Below, piece by piece: positions 56,131-64,000 of a DNA stretch of 64,000 bases. How positions within the stretch are numbered: position 1 is the stretch's first letter; each line of letters starts with the position of its first letter. Origin of the DNA: Cyclobacteriaceae bacterium (lineage in GTDB: Bacteria; Bacteroidota; Bacteroidia; Cytophagales; Cyclobacteriaceae); assembly GCA_016787755.1 (NCBI GenBank), contig JAEUUA010000023.1, forward strand, positions 298,613 through 362,612, in the 5' to 3' direction. Both the position numbers and the translations under genes were made by a program. The notes beneath the pieces were generated by a model, which searched no databases, had not been told where the DNA came from, and saw only the letters and a program-made list of their open reading frames with translations.

Positions 56131-57240
56131 CTATTTCGGAAACTGACTGGTATCCATGTTAGGTAAAATACGCAACGCATTTTTGTAATACACCTTCTTC
56201 AAAATTTCATCAGGCAACCCCAACCCATACATGCGCCAAAAAGCATGATAGCGTTTGTGATAAGGGAAATATTCGTCCTCACTTTCCAGCACACGAAAAT
56301 AAGTTTCATATTCATCGGGAACCCAACTGTCCTTACCAAATAAGATGCGATCCTGATACCTGGTAAAGAATGCCTTAGCTGCACGCGGTTGACGACCAAG
56401 CTCTGCAATTACGGCTCCAATCTCAGTTAACATGTTTGGATACAGATCCATCAAGCTACCTAGTTTTTGCAAATCATTGCCATACCATCCTAAGTGCGCA
56501 TTGATGAAGGTTGTTTTAGGATGTTTTTTAAAAACATGATGTTGCTCGGCTATGATGGTTTCCCATCTGGCAAAACTTTCATCATACCTACGACCCGGAT
56601 GAGTCTTCAATTCAAGCCAGCGTTCATTCTGATTATCGATTGGATCCCAAAAAGGTTTTGGATCGGCTGAGTGAATCAACACCGGAATGCCCAGTTCACC
56701 ACACTTAGCCCATATGGGATCTATGCGCGGATCGTCAATGGAAATGCGTTTGCCTTTACTGTCTTTGTTATGGATTCCCAGACTTTTGTAAATCTTAAGT
56801 CCTTTTGCCCCTCGCTTCACATCCGCTTCCAATTGCTTTACCACACGCGCTGTCCATTCTGGGTTATCGATGTCACCAAAATCGATGTTTGTAAAAACAA
56901 CCAAACGATTTGGGTATCGGTTGTTTATGTTTTCTATGGATTTTTCTAAGTGATCACCACTGCTTCTAAATCCCCGCCCACTTAAATTCACCATTACACC
57001 CATGTTTAATGCATCCATTTTAGAGATCAAATCCTTAAAATCGGACGTGTTCATATTTCCCTGATGGTTATGGATATCGATGAATGGGAATTTTGCACGG
57101 GTAACATGATGCTCAACTACCTTTAACGTTGCCGGAGGGTCATAGTCTTCAAAATCCATCTTCATATCAAGAGGTTTTTCCTGAGCCGTTACCAGTAGGC
57201 ACACACACCAACATGAAAAAACAAAGATCAATCGCTTCAT
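56131..57240 (-). CDS. Amidohydrolase-family protein (TIM barrel), exported
   Basis: A 369-residue protein starting at ATG 57240 (MKRLIFVF), followed by a signal peptide ending near VTAQ. Metal ligands fit the amidohydrolase_2 pattern: HNH after IDI, VLIHSAD, NAHLGWYG and GKDSW. Members hydrolyse or decarboxylate aromatic and lactone compounds; the substrate here is unknown. A longer in-frame ATG at 57333 would add residues ahead of the signal peptide and is rejected. The SMP-30-like gene follows 28 bases downstream, suggesting a two-gene unit for an external small molecule. Confidence 0.82.
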   Translation of the reverse strand: MKRLIFVFSCWCVCLLVTAQEKPLDMKMDFEDYDPPATLKVVEHHVTRAKFPFIDIHNHQGNMNTSDFKDLISKMDALNMGVMVNLSGRGFRSSGDHLEKSIENINNRYPNRLVVFTNIDFGDIDNPEWTARVVKQLEADVKRGAKGLKIYKSLGIHNKDSKGKRISIDDPRIDPIWAKCGELGIPVLIHSADPKPFWDPIDNQNERWLELKTHPGRRYDESFARWETIIAEQHHVFKKHPKTTFINAHLGWYGNDLQKLGSLMDLYPNMLTEIGAVIAELGRQPRAAKAFFTRYQDRILFGKDSWVPDEYETYFRVLESEDEYFPYHKRYHAFWRMYGLGLPDEILKKVYYKNALRILPNMDTSQFPK

Positions 57241-57441
57241 AATATATCGGTTAGATAAGCAAGTTACGATATTGAGCCAGATAGGGTTTTGTATTTTGTT
57301 TGGATGGTCTATTGGTTTCATGCAAAAGCGCAAAGTTCGCTAAGTTGAATCGTACGTATACCCATTATCCTGAGGTAATTTTAGTTGCGTCTTCGCGCCT
57401 TTGTTTGAAATATGTACCTTGCTCCTCTGAATTCTATTCAC

Positions 57442-58548
57442 ATGAAGCCTCTTATCTTTTTCCTTTTTGTACTCCCCAGTGTGTTGTTAGCTCAATCGGA
57501 CGCAGGTTTAGAGGCCGCCAAAAAGAAACTCGATGCTAAAAATTTTATTGGAGCAAAGGCTGATCTCACAAAAATTATTGAAGCCAGTCCACGCAATAAA
57601 AATGCGTTCTCGCTGCGTGGTCAGGCGCGTATGGAATTGCAGGATTACTATGGCGCTATTGGTGACTTTAATTTTGCTTTAGAGATAGACTCAACCTTTG
57701 CGGAGGCACTTAATTTCCGCGGTGAATCTAAAATTAATTTGGGAGATGATGAAGGGGCAATAGTTGATTTAGACAAGGCAATTAAATTTAATCCGCGTTT
57801 TACAGATGCATACACTAATCGAGGGTTTGCCAAGTATAATATCGAGGAATTACAAGGTGCTTATTTTGACTTCTCAAAAGCGCTTGAACTAGGACCGGTG
57901 GATGCCGATAAATATTTTAACCGGGGCCTGGTGAAAGCAGAGCTTGGCGAATTTGTAAGTGCGATTGATGATTATACTAAAGCCATTGAGCTTGATAAGA
58001 CGGATGCCAATTTGTATAATTATCGGGGGGTAGCCTTTTATAGTACAAGCAATTTTGATCGGGCTATAGCCGATTATGATGAAGCCATAAAAATGGATTC
58101 TAAAGATCCGTTTAAATATGAAAATCGCGCGCTGGCTAAAACTGCTAAAGAAGATTTAAAGGGTGCCTTAGCAGATTACGACAAAGCCATTGAACTCAAT
58201 AATGAAGATCCGGAAACCTATAATATGCGTGGAGTGCTTAAACATACGATGGAAGATTATGATGGCGCCATAATTGATTATACAAAAGCTATTGAACTGG
58301 ATGATACCAATCCTACCTATTATGACAACCGGGCGCTAAGCAAAACAGAAAAAGATAATTACGCAGGCGCGGTAGAGGATTATACCTTCTCCATTGAATT
58401 ATACCCAGCCGATCCAGAAACGTACTATCAGCGTGGAATCGTGAAATTGTTGATGAACAATAATTATGATGGCTGTTTGGATTTGAAACATGCCGATGAG
58501 TTGGGTGCTATTGAGGCTCGGGCTGCGATTAAGAAAAATTGCAAGTAA
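57442..58548 (+). CDS. Exported TPR-repeat protein
   Basis: A 368-residue protein starting at ATG 57442 (MKPLIFF), with a signal peptide ending near LLAQ. The rest is about ten tandem tetratricopeptide repeats of 34 residues, each with the pattern G-x-x-x-x-x-x-x-G/A-x-x-D-F/Y-x-x-A-I-x-x-D. Repeats such as YDGAIIDYTKAIELD are clear. It is a protein-interaction scaffold, probably periplasmic. Its partner is unknown. An in-frame ATG at 57412 adds ten residues before the signal peptide. Confidence 0.87.
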   Translation: MKPLIFFLFVLPSVLLAQSDAGLEAAKKKLDAKNFIGAKADLTKIIEASPRNKNAFSLRGQARMELQDYYGAIGDFNFALEIDSTFAEALNFRGESKINLGDDEGAIVDLDKAIKFNPRFTDAYTNRGFAKYNIEELQGAYFDFSKALELGPVDADKYFNRGLVKAELGEFVSAIDDYTKAIELDKTDANLYNYRGVAFYSTSNFDRAIADYDEAIKMDSKDPFKYENRALAKTAKEDLKGALADYDKAIELNNEDPETYNMRGVLKHTMEDYDGAIIDYTKAIELDDTNPTYYDNRALSKTEKDNYAGAVEDYTFSIELYPADPETYYQRGIVKLLMNNNYDGCLDLKHADELGAIEARAAIKKNCK

Positions 58549-58557
58549 TTAGACGAT

Positions 58558-58599
58558 ATGCCAGTTCTCAATGTCCGATTGATTCCATTGGCTAATTGA
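58558..58599 (+). other. Possible 13-codon leader ORF ahead of the lipid kinase
   Basis: ATG 58558 opens a 13-codon frame that ends in TGA at 58597-58599. The stop overlaps the TTG start of the lipid kinase at 58596, as TTGA. It could couple translation, but such short frames arise by chance and no Shine-Dalgarno sequence precedes it. Confidence 0.2.
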
Positions 58600-59516
58600 C
58601 CCAGCGAAAATTGAACATCATTGTCATACTAAACGGGGTTTCCAAAAAGAAGAAAAAATTCTATCAGTCTATTCTTCCCGTTCTTCAACAAAAATTCTCG
58701 ATTCAGGTTTTAGAAACTCAATATGCTAATCATGCGCGGCAATTAGCATCAGAGGCCGTGCTTAATAAAGCCGCTGTAATTCTTTCTGCCGGAGGCGATG
58801 GCACACTGAACCAAGTGCTAAATGGAATGATGAGTGTGGCGAATGAATGTAGGTTGCCCTCACTAGGACTTATTCCATTGGGGTCTGGAAATGATTTTGC
58901 GAATAGTGCAAATCTCACACTTGATCCAAATGATTTATTGGAATTACTCACAAAAAATCAACCCCTGCAAACTGATATTGGAAAAGTGTTTTGCAGAAAT
59001 GGCAACAAAGAAGAGGTCGTTCATTATTTCATTAATGTTTGCAGTGTAGGAATGGGACCGGCCACGGTGCAACGAATGGAAAAATCTCCACCCTGGATGG
59101 GTGCAGAATTAAAATATCTGATTTCTATTATACAAACATTCTTCACGCATAAACCGGAAGTTATTGAAGTGCACACTCCCGACTGGAACTGGAAAGGCAA
59201 TGCCAGAGTAGTAGCCATTGCAAATGGCCGTTCATTCGGAAACAAAATTTACATTGCTCCTGATGCAAGTCTGGAGGATGGTGTGTTCTCAACATTCATC
59301 GCAGGCAATGTTCCGCTTTTAAAGTTTTTACTTTATCTGCAACAGCTTAAGGGCAAGAAAAAAATTACTGACGATCAGATATCGAATTCCAACACAACAA
59401 AAGTTGAAGTGAGGTCTGGCAATAGCGCGATGTTAGAAACTGAGGGTGAATTGATAGGGTTTCTTCCAGCATCGATTGAAGTTATGCCTGGCCAAATTGG
59501 ATTTTTTAGAAAATAA
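58596..59516 (+). CDS. Diacylglycerol kinase-like lipid kinase (YegS family)
   Basis: A 306-residue cytosolic lipid kinase that phosphorylates diacylglycerol or a related lipid. GGDGTLNQVLNG (66-77) is the nucleotide-binding loop, and GSGNDFA is the second catalytic motif. No ATG precedes these motifs: a stop lies directly upstream (58593-58595), so the start is TTG 58596, or TTG 58611. The family's N-terminus (ILNGVSKKKK) begins within five residues, so one of these must be used. The gene ends at a bidirectional terminator shared with the RDD gene. Confidence 0.87.
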   Translation: MTQRKLNIIVILNGVSKKKKKFYQSILPVLQQKFSIQVLETQYANHARQLASEAVLNKAAVILSAGGDGTLNQVLNGMMSVANECRLPSLGLIPLGSGNDFANSANLTLDPNDLLELLTKNQPLQTDIGKVFCRNGNKEEVVHYFINVCSVGMGPATVQRMEKSPPWMGAELKYLISIIQTFFTHKPEVIEVHTPDWNWKGNARVVAIANGRSFGNKIYIAPDASLEDGVFSTFIAGNVPLLKFLLYLQQLKGKKKITDDQISNSNTTKVEVRSGNSAMLETEGELIGFLPASIEVMPGQIGFFRK

Positions 59517-59518
59517 AA

Positions 59519-59548
59519 AGGCTCCAGAAAACCGGAGCCTAATATTTT
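59519..59548. terminator. Bidirectional intrinsic terminator
   Basis: Arms 59519-59525 and 59534-59540 (AGGCTCC / GGAGCCT) form a perfect 7-bp stem with an 8-base loop. A-rich sequence flanks one side and T-rich sequence (59541-59548) the other. It lies between the convergent lipid kinase and RDD genes. Confidence 0.8.
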
Positions 59549-59563
59549 ATAATAGCAGGAGAA

Positions 59564-60040
59564 TTATTTCTTTAGAACTAATGTGCCTGCAATAATATCA
59601 TGCAACGCCTGCTTTTTCTCAGTAAAAGCTGCAATAATATAGCCAATCAACATAGTGAAGTTTGATAAGATTCTTGAAAGGTTTCTGATCAATGCTTTAG
59701 TAAAATCAAGTTTGTTACCCTGAAGATCGGTCACCTTAAGTCCAAGAGCTAGTTTTCCTACGGTTGCCTGCATTTTGGAAGATTCCATAAAAGTAAAGTA
59801 CAACACCTGAATGATTATTGCTAAAAGCCAAACTCCTCCAGCTGCTGCCATAATAGCACCAATCATACCTGCTGCCTGATCCGGATCTGAGAAATCCATA
59901 TTTTCTGCTCCAGATGCAAAGCCAAGACCCGCTGCAGCTAGAATGGGTACAAAAACAAATGATTGAACAACACCAATGATAATCACGTCAATGATAATTG
60001 CTACGAGGCGCTGGCCAAAGCCTGCATAATTTGTGTTCAT
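59564..60040 (-). CDS. RDD-family membrane protein
   Basis: A 158-residue protein from ATG 60040 (MNTNYAGFGQRL). It has three hydrophobic segments and the RDD-type motif (FGQRLVAIIIDVIIIG, where the conserved Arg and Asp flank TM1), followed by GKLALGLKVTD. An in-frame ATG at 60133 would add 31 unrelated residues and run through the promoter region of the divergent DinB gene. RDD proteins are often membrane accessories of unknown function, and some are ion antiporters. Confidence 0.82.
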   Translation of the reverse strand: MNTNYAGFGQRLVAIIIDVIIIGVVQSFVFVPILAAAGLGFASGAENMDFSDPDQAAGMIGAIMAAAGGVWLLAIIIQVLYFTFMESSKMQATVGKLALGLKVTDLQGNKLDFTKALIRNLSRILSNFTMLIGYIIAAFTEKKQALHDIIAGTLVLKK

Positions 60041-60134
60041 GTTGAGTTGGTTTAGGTTAGGTTTATTAAAAATAGAAAAAGGAATCGAACGCTCCAATTT
60101 GAATTTATTTACTTTTACTAAAACCCTACTCAAA

Positions 60135-60662
60135 TTGAATACCAGACTAGCTCAACTATTTAATACACTGGAAGCTCAACGTACAGAATTGTTATGCCTG
60201 ATTCAAGGGATTTCACCTGAAACAGCTACTAAGGCTCCGCAAGGGAAATGGTCTATCCATCAGGTTATCTCACACCTGATTGCGTCCGAACAGCTTTCAG
60301 TTAAGTACCTCAATAAAAAGATTTTAGGTATAGAAACAGCTCCTAAAACAGGGCTTACCGAAGAACTCAAAATGATTATGTTGAAAATTTCGCAACGATT
60401 CCCGTTTAAATTTAAGGCTCCCAAAGTGGTGGTCGAGAATACTCCCGTTTATGAAAGCCTGGAAGAATTAACGGAAGCCTGGAATAAAACCCGGGCCGAA
60501 TTATTAACAATTCTCGAAAAATTTAAAGACAACCAAATCAACCGTAAGGTGTATAAACATCCTTTTGCAGGCATGCTCAACATTCAGCAAGCATTGGTGT
60601 TTGTCCATGAGCACATTTTTCACCACACACCACAAATAAAAAAACTCTTGAAGCAGAATTGA
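60135..60662 (+). CDS. DinB-family protein
   Basis: A 175-residue four-helix-bundle protein of the DinB/YfiT group. Metal-binding histidines are expected in WSIHQVISHL and HEHIFHHTPQ. DinB-family enzymes include metal-dependent thiol transferases, and the substrate is unknown. The frame is open to an ATG at 60033, but that would run antisense through the RDD start. TTG 60135 gives the family's usual N-terminus (LNTRLAQLFNTLEAQR). The short start is preferred, though less certain than for gltB or radA. Confidence 0.8.
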   Translation: MNTRLAQLFNTLEAQRTELLCLIQGISPETATKAPQGKWSIHQVISHLIASEQLSVKYLNKKILGIETAPKTGLTEELKMIMLKISQRFPFKFKAPKVVVENTPVYESLEELTEAWNKTRAELLTILEKFKDNQINRKVYKHPFAGMLNIQQALVFVHEHIFHHTPQIKKLLKQN

Positions 60663-60744
60663 TTTTTACACCCCCTGGAATCAAACCTACAGTCGGTCTG
60701 TTCTTGTTCAGGTCCATCCATAAACTCTATATCACATTCCATTT

Positions 60745-63276
60745 ATGAAGAAATTATTGCTGATTACAATTACACTTTTTACCTTCTCGAGTTCATTTGC
60801 ACAAACTGCCCTGCAATCCCCTTCTGAATTTTTAGGCTACAACCTGGGCGATCGCTTTACATACCATCACCGCATGGTAGACTACTTTAAACATGTAGAT
60901 GAAGCTGTGCTCAATGTGCAGGTGATGCAGTATGGCGAAACCTATGAGCATCGTCCGCTCATTTATGCGATCATCACCTCCCCCGAAAACTTTAAAAATT
61001 TAGAACAAATTCGGCAGGATAATTTAAAGCGTGCAGGCATGGCGGCAGGAACTCCTACCACCAAAGTGGCCATTGTGTGGCTTAGCTACAACGTGCATGG
61101 GAACGAAGCCAACTCCATGGAAGCTTCCATGAAAACCATTTACGAACTAGTAAATCCAGCGAATGCAAAAACAAAAGAATGGCTTAAGAACACGGTAGTA
61201 ATTATTGATCCATGCATTAACCCCGATGGACGCGATCGGTTTGCTAATTTCTATAATCAATATGGAAACAATCCCCCTAATGCTGATCCCCAAGGACGCG
61301 AACATGCTGAGCCCTGGCCGCGTGGTCGTGCCAATCATTACTTGTTTGACTTAAACCGTGACTGGGCGTGGGAAACACAAACTGAATCGCAGGCACGCAT
61401 AAAAATTTATAATCAATGGATGCCGCATATTCATGTCGATTATCATGAACAGGGGTATAACAATCCCTATTATTTTGCTCCAGCAGCAGAGCCTTTGCAC
61501 GATGTAATCACTCCCTGGCAGAAGGAGTTTCAAAACACGATTGGCAGAAACAATGCAAAGTATTTTGATGAACAAGGTTGGTTGTACTTTACCAAAGAAC
61601 GATTCGATTTGTTTTATCCCAGCTATGGCGATACCTATCCTACCTATAGTGGCGCCATTGGAATGACGTATGAAAAAGGAGGCATTGGTGCAGGATTAAT
61701 CGTAACTACAAATGAAGGTGATCCCATGACGTTGCTGGATCGCATCACCCATCACTTCACGACAGGAATGGCAACCCTTGAAACAGCTTCTTTGAATGCT
61801 GCTAAACTGAATGATGAATTTGAAAAATATTTTAAGGAGACCATAAACACTCCGCTCTCCCCCTACAAAACGTATGTTATCAAAGGGGATAATAACCCGG
61901 ATAAACTTAACAAAATTACTGCCTGGCTTTCTACTCATAACATTCAATATGGGTTACCAAATACAGGAAGAGCTGCCCGCGGATTTGATTTTCAAACTCA
62001 AGAAGTAACAAATTTTCCGCTAAGCACGAATGATATTATCATTTCCATCAGTCAGCCAAAAGGCAGATTTATTACAGCTGTATTCGAGCCACAATCAAAA
62101 CTTAACGATTCCATTACCTACGATATCACCGCCTGGAATTTAATGTATAGCTATGGGCTAAAAGCGTATGCCCTCAATGAGAAACTTTCTTTCTCAAAAC
62201 CGTATCAGCAAAAAGTGGTGGCCAACGAATCGGTAGCTGCAAAACCTTATGCTTACATTTTCCGCTACGAAAGTTTAAATGATGTGGCGTTTTTAGGCGC
62301 TATGATGCAGAAAGGAATCAAGGTTCGATCCAGCTTAAAAGGGTTTTCTTTAAACAACCAAACTTTTGACCCGGGAACATTAATTGTTACCCGCAGAAAC
62401 AATGAAGGCGTAGCCGATTTTGACAACGTGATTCAATCGCTTGCTAAAACTCACGGTCGAAAAATTAACACGACCACTACCGGCTATGTCGACAAAGGTC
62501 AGGACTTTGGCTCTTCAGATGTAAATTATCTGAAGGCACCACGCATTGCCTTGTTAGGAGGTGACCAAACTTCTTCATTGGCTCATGGAGAGATCTGGCA
62601 TTTCTTCGAACAGCAACTTCATTATCCGCTCACTATTCTTGGCACCGATTATTTCCGCAATGTCGATTTATGGAAATACGATGTCTTCATTGTGCCTGAT
62701 GGTAACTATCGCATGTTTGATGAGAGCACACTTTCAACCCTTGAGCGTTGGGTAAGTGAGGGCGGACGTCTGATTGTAATTGCAGGGGCGGTTAATGCTT
62801 TCGCGGAAAAGAAAGGCTATGGATTAAAGGAGTATGCCAATGAAGATGCAAAAAAGCAGGCTGAAAAAGCAGAGAAAGAGCAGAAGGAAAAAGAAGGTCC
62901 GGTAAAATATTCGGAAGCTGAGCGAAAAGGATTATCAGAAAGTATTTTTGGTGCCATCTATAAAGTAACGTTAGATAAATCGCATCCCCTTGCTTTTGGC
63001 CTGGGTGATTCTTATTACTCACTCCGAACCAGTGAACGCCATTATGCTTATTTGGAAAAGAGTTGGAACGTTGGCATTCTAAAAGGAAAGCAAAAACCTG
63101 TAATGGGCTTTGCCGGATATAAAATCAACAAACAACTGGAAAATACCTTAGTGTTTGGCATAGAGGATAAAGGAAAAGGTCAAATAGTTTATATGGTTGA
63201 TAATCCTATGTTTCGTTGCTTTTGGGAGAATGGAAAGATGATATTTTCGAATGCTGTGTTTATGGTGGGACAATAG
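60745..63276 (+). CDS. M14-family zinc carboxypeptidase, exported
   Basis: An 843-residue exported metallopeptidase with a signal peptide ending near FAQ20. Zinc ligands are His118 and Glu121 (HGNE) and His234 (VDYHEQG). Arg205 (DLNRDW) is the likely substrate-binding Arg and Glu310 (TYEKGG) the catalytic base, so the active site is complete. A C-terminal class I glutamine amidotransferase-like domain (about 590-700) is included, followed by a Lys-rich segment. It probably trims peptides outside the cell. The gene ends at a hairpin terminator within the convergent dehydrogenase gene. Confidence 0.9.
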   Translation: MKKLLLITITLFTFSSSFAQTALQSPSEFLGYNLGDRFTYHHRMVDYFKHVDEAVLNVQVMQYGETYEHRPLIYAIITSPENFKNLEQIRQDNLKRAGMAAGTPTTKVAIVWLSYNVHGNEANSMEASMKTIYELVNPANAKTKEWLKNTVVIIDPCINPDGRDRFANFYNQYGNNPPNADPQGREHAEPWPRGRANHYLFDLNRDWAWETQTESQARIKIYNQWMPHIHVDYHEQGYNNPYYFAPAAEPLHDVITPWQKEFQNTIGRNNAKYFDEQGWLYFTKERFDLFYPSYGDTYPTYSGAIGMTYEKGGIGAGLIVTTNEGDPMTLLDRITHHFTTGMATLETASLNAAKLNDEFEKYFKETINTPLSPYKTYVIKGDNNPDKLNKITAWLSTHNIQYGLPNTGRAARGFDFQTQEVTNFPLSTNDIIISISQPKGRFITAVFEPQSKLNDSITYDITAWNLMYSYGLKAYALNEKLSFSKPYQQKVVANESVAAKPYAYIFRYESLNDVAFLGAMMQKGIKVRSSLKGFSLNNQTFDPGTLIVTRRNNEGVADFDNVIQSLAKTHGRKINTTTTGYVDKGQDFGSSDVNYLKAPRIALLGGDQTSSLAHGEIWHFFEQQLHYPLTILGTDYFRNVDLWKYDVFIVPDGNYRMFDESTLSTLERWVSEGGRLIVIAGAVNAFAEKKGYGLKEYANEDAKKQAEKAEKEQKEKEGPVKYSEAERKGLSESIFGAIYKVTLDKSHPLAFGLGDSYYSLRTSERHYAYLEKSWNVGILKGKQKPVMGFAGYKINKQLENTLVFGIEDKGKGQIVYMVDNPMFRCFWENGKMIFSNAVFMVGQ

Positions 63277-63296
63277 ATCTTTTTCCAAAACAACGG

Positions 63297-64000
63297 TTAG
63301 GGAGTAAGGACAACTTTCAAACAGTTGTCCTTTTTGTTTGCAAAAATATCATAACCGGAAACTCCCGCGGCTAATGAAAGTCGATGAGTAATTATGGAAG
63401 TTATATCATGCTTCTTTTGTTGCACGATGGGTATCAATTCATTCATCATAAAACGGGCCGGGCAACGACCAACTTTATAGGTGAGGTTTTTATCGTACGC
63501 TTGAGTAGGTGAAAAGGCAAGATGCTCATCGGTGCAAACTCCCACCGCTGAAATAATTCCGCCCGGGCGAACAAGGTCATACGCTAATTTATTCGTTGCC
63601 GAAGTTCCCACAGCTTCCATAACGGCATCGGCACCACGACCTTCACTCACTTCATTAATAACATCTTTAGGATTTTGTAGTGAAGCATTAATAGGAATAG
63701 CTCCAAATTGCTTTGCCCGCTCCAATCGTTCGGGAATTGTGTCAATAGCATAAACTTTTTCGGCACCATATTCTATCGCGCCTAATATGGCCATCAATCC
63801 AACAGGTCCACAACCCACAACCGCATAATTATTTTTGGGTTTGATCTCAGCTTGCTTCGCGCAGAAAAATCCGGTAGATAAAATATCGCCAAGAAACAAT
63901 GCCTCCTCGGTTGCCACTCCTTCCGGGATTGTTATTAATGTACTGTCCGCTAAAGGAACACGCACATATTCGGCCTGCCCACCATGTAATCCATTTTCAT
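63297..64000 (-). CDS. Zinc-dependent alcohol dehydrogenase, C-terminal part (truncated by the window edge)
   Basis: The frame runs off the window end with no start in view. The visible 234 residues include GGQAEYVRVP near the edge, a Rossmann fold with VGCGPVGLMA, and a C-terminal substrate-binding domain with EAVGTSATNK and a final CLKVVLTP. This resembles medium-chain Zn dehydrogenases of the formaldehyde/threonine-dehydrogenase type; the catalytic zinc ligands lie outside the window. A GTG at 63965 in frame is not the start because the family sequence continues upstream of it. Substrate unknown. Confidence 0.87.
   Translation of the reverse strand, partial: ENGLHGGQAEYVRVPLADSTLITIPEGVATEEALFLGDILSTGFFCAKQAEIKPKNNYAVVGCGPVGLMAILGAIEYGAEKVYAIDTIPERLERAKQFGAIPINASLQNPKDVINEVSEGRGADAVMEAVGTSATNKLAYDLVRPGGIISAVGVCTDEHLAFSPTQAYDKNLTYKVGRCPARFMMNELIPIVQQKKHDITSIITHRLSLAAGVSGYDIFANKKDNCLKVVLTP
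63306..63335 (+). terminator. Intrinsic terminator of the M14 gene inside the dehydrogenase gene
   Basis: Arms 63306-63315 and 63323-63332 form a perfect 10-bp stem with a 7-base loop, followed by TTT (63333-63335) in a run of five T. It lies 30 bases after the M14 stop and within the last codons of the convergent dehydrogenase. Confidence 0.75.

Noticed and set aside
60033..60135. DinB start at ATG 60033
   Set aside because: It would run antisense through the start of the RDD gene and add 34 residues with no family similarity; TTG 60135 gives the typical N-terminus.
1..64000. Search for CRISPR arrays, tRNA genes, transposases or prophage genes
   Set aside because: No regularly spaced repeats, tRNA-like cloverleaf, transposase motifs or phage structural genes were recognised by reading. 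A dedicated scan with tRNA and repeat finders would be needed to exclude small examples.

Overview
The window looks like chromosomal core sequence from a member of the Bacteroidota, most likely an AT-rich environmental Cytophagales-type bacterium; the order is an inference. Reasons: many promoters match the phylum's -7 element TAnnTTTG and few genes have a Shine-Dalgarno sequence. Several phylum-typical families are present: a patatin-BamA fusion, OmpA proteins with PD40 propellers, DUF3857/transglutaminase pairs, VPS10-like BNR proteins, a large AsmA protein, and an M23 peptidase ending in HxC. I found no rRNA, tRNA, insertion sequence, prophage or CRISPR array. Genes are tightly packed: no gene-free stretch exceeds 300 bases, and the longest is about 265 bases, at 28140-28404.

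Layout. 1-7556 (minus strand) reads as one run: a small His/Asp/Glu-rich exported protein, a complete CzcCBA-type metal efflux system (RND pump, TolC channel, lipoprotein adaptor), a PAP2 phosphatase, a tandem LAB_N membrane protein and the start of a probable methyltransferase. 7663-12472 holds a radical SAM protein, a PLP enzyme of the ACC deaminase/D-cysteine desulfhydrase group, a UPF0316 protein, radA and a lipoprotein. 12662-16604 encodes two adjacent DUF3857 proteins with transglutaminase-like folds; the first has lost the Cys and His and the second keeps them. 16607-25106 carries an SDR enzyme, an LpxL-like acyltransferase, a SNF2 helicase, a LolC/E-like permease, rbfA, a polytopic membrane protein and a small exported protein.

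25161-37130 is an envelope block on the minus strand: AsmA, two OmpA-family proteins one base apart, a patatin fused to an outer-membrane barrel, an M23 peptidase and DsbD. 37308-48785 contains a LolA-like protein, a sortilin-like BNR protein, an M20 dipeptidase, an exported CHAT protease-like protein, a YycJ-like metallo-hydrolase and a TPM/YgcG-like protein. 49066-55151 is gltB-gltD (glutamate synthase). The remainder carries an SMP-30-like propeller, an amidohydrolase, a TPR protein, a diacylglycerol-kinase-like lipid kinase, an RDD protein, a DinB protein, an M14 carboxypeptidase and the 3' part of a zinc alcohol dehydrogenase.

Common threads are metal efflux, envelope and lipid-A/peptidoglycan maintenance, disulfide chemistry and nitrogen assimilation. 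I see no convincing new multi-gene defence or metabolic system. The most unusual signals concern gene expression: -7 elements only 4-5 bases from start codons, several TTG starts, a structured gltB leader, a REP-like palindrome between gltB and gltD, and a terminator hairpin inside an opposing gene. At the protein level, the CHAT protein and the degenerate/intact transglutaminase pair stand out.
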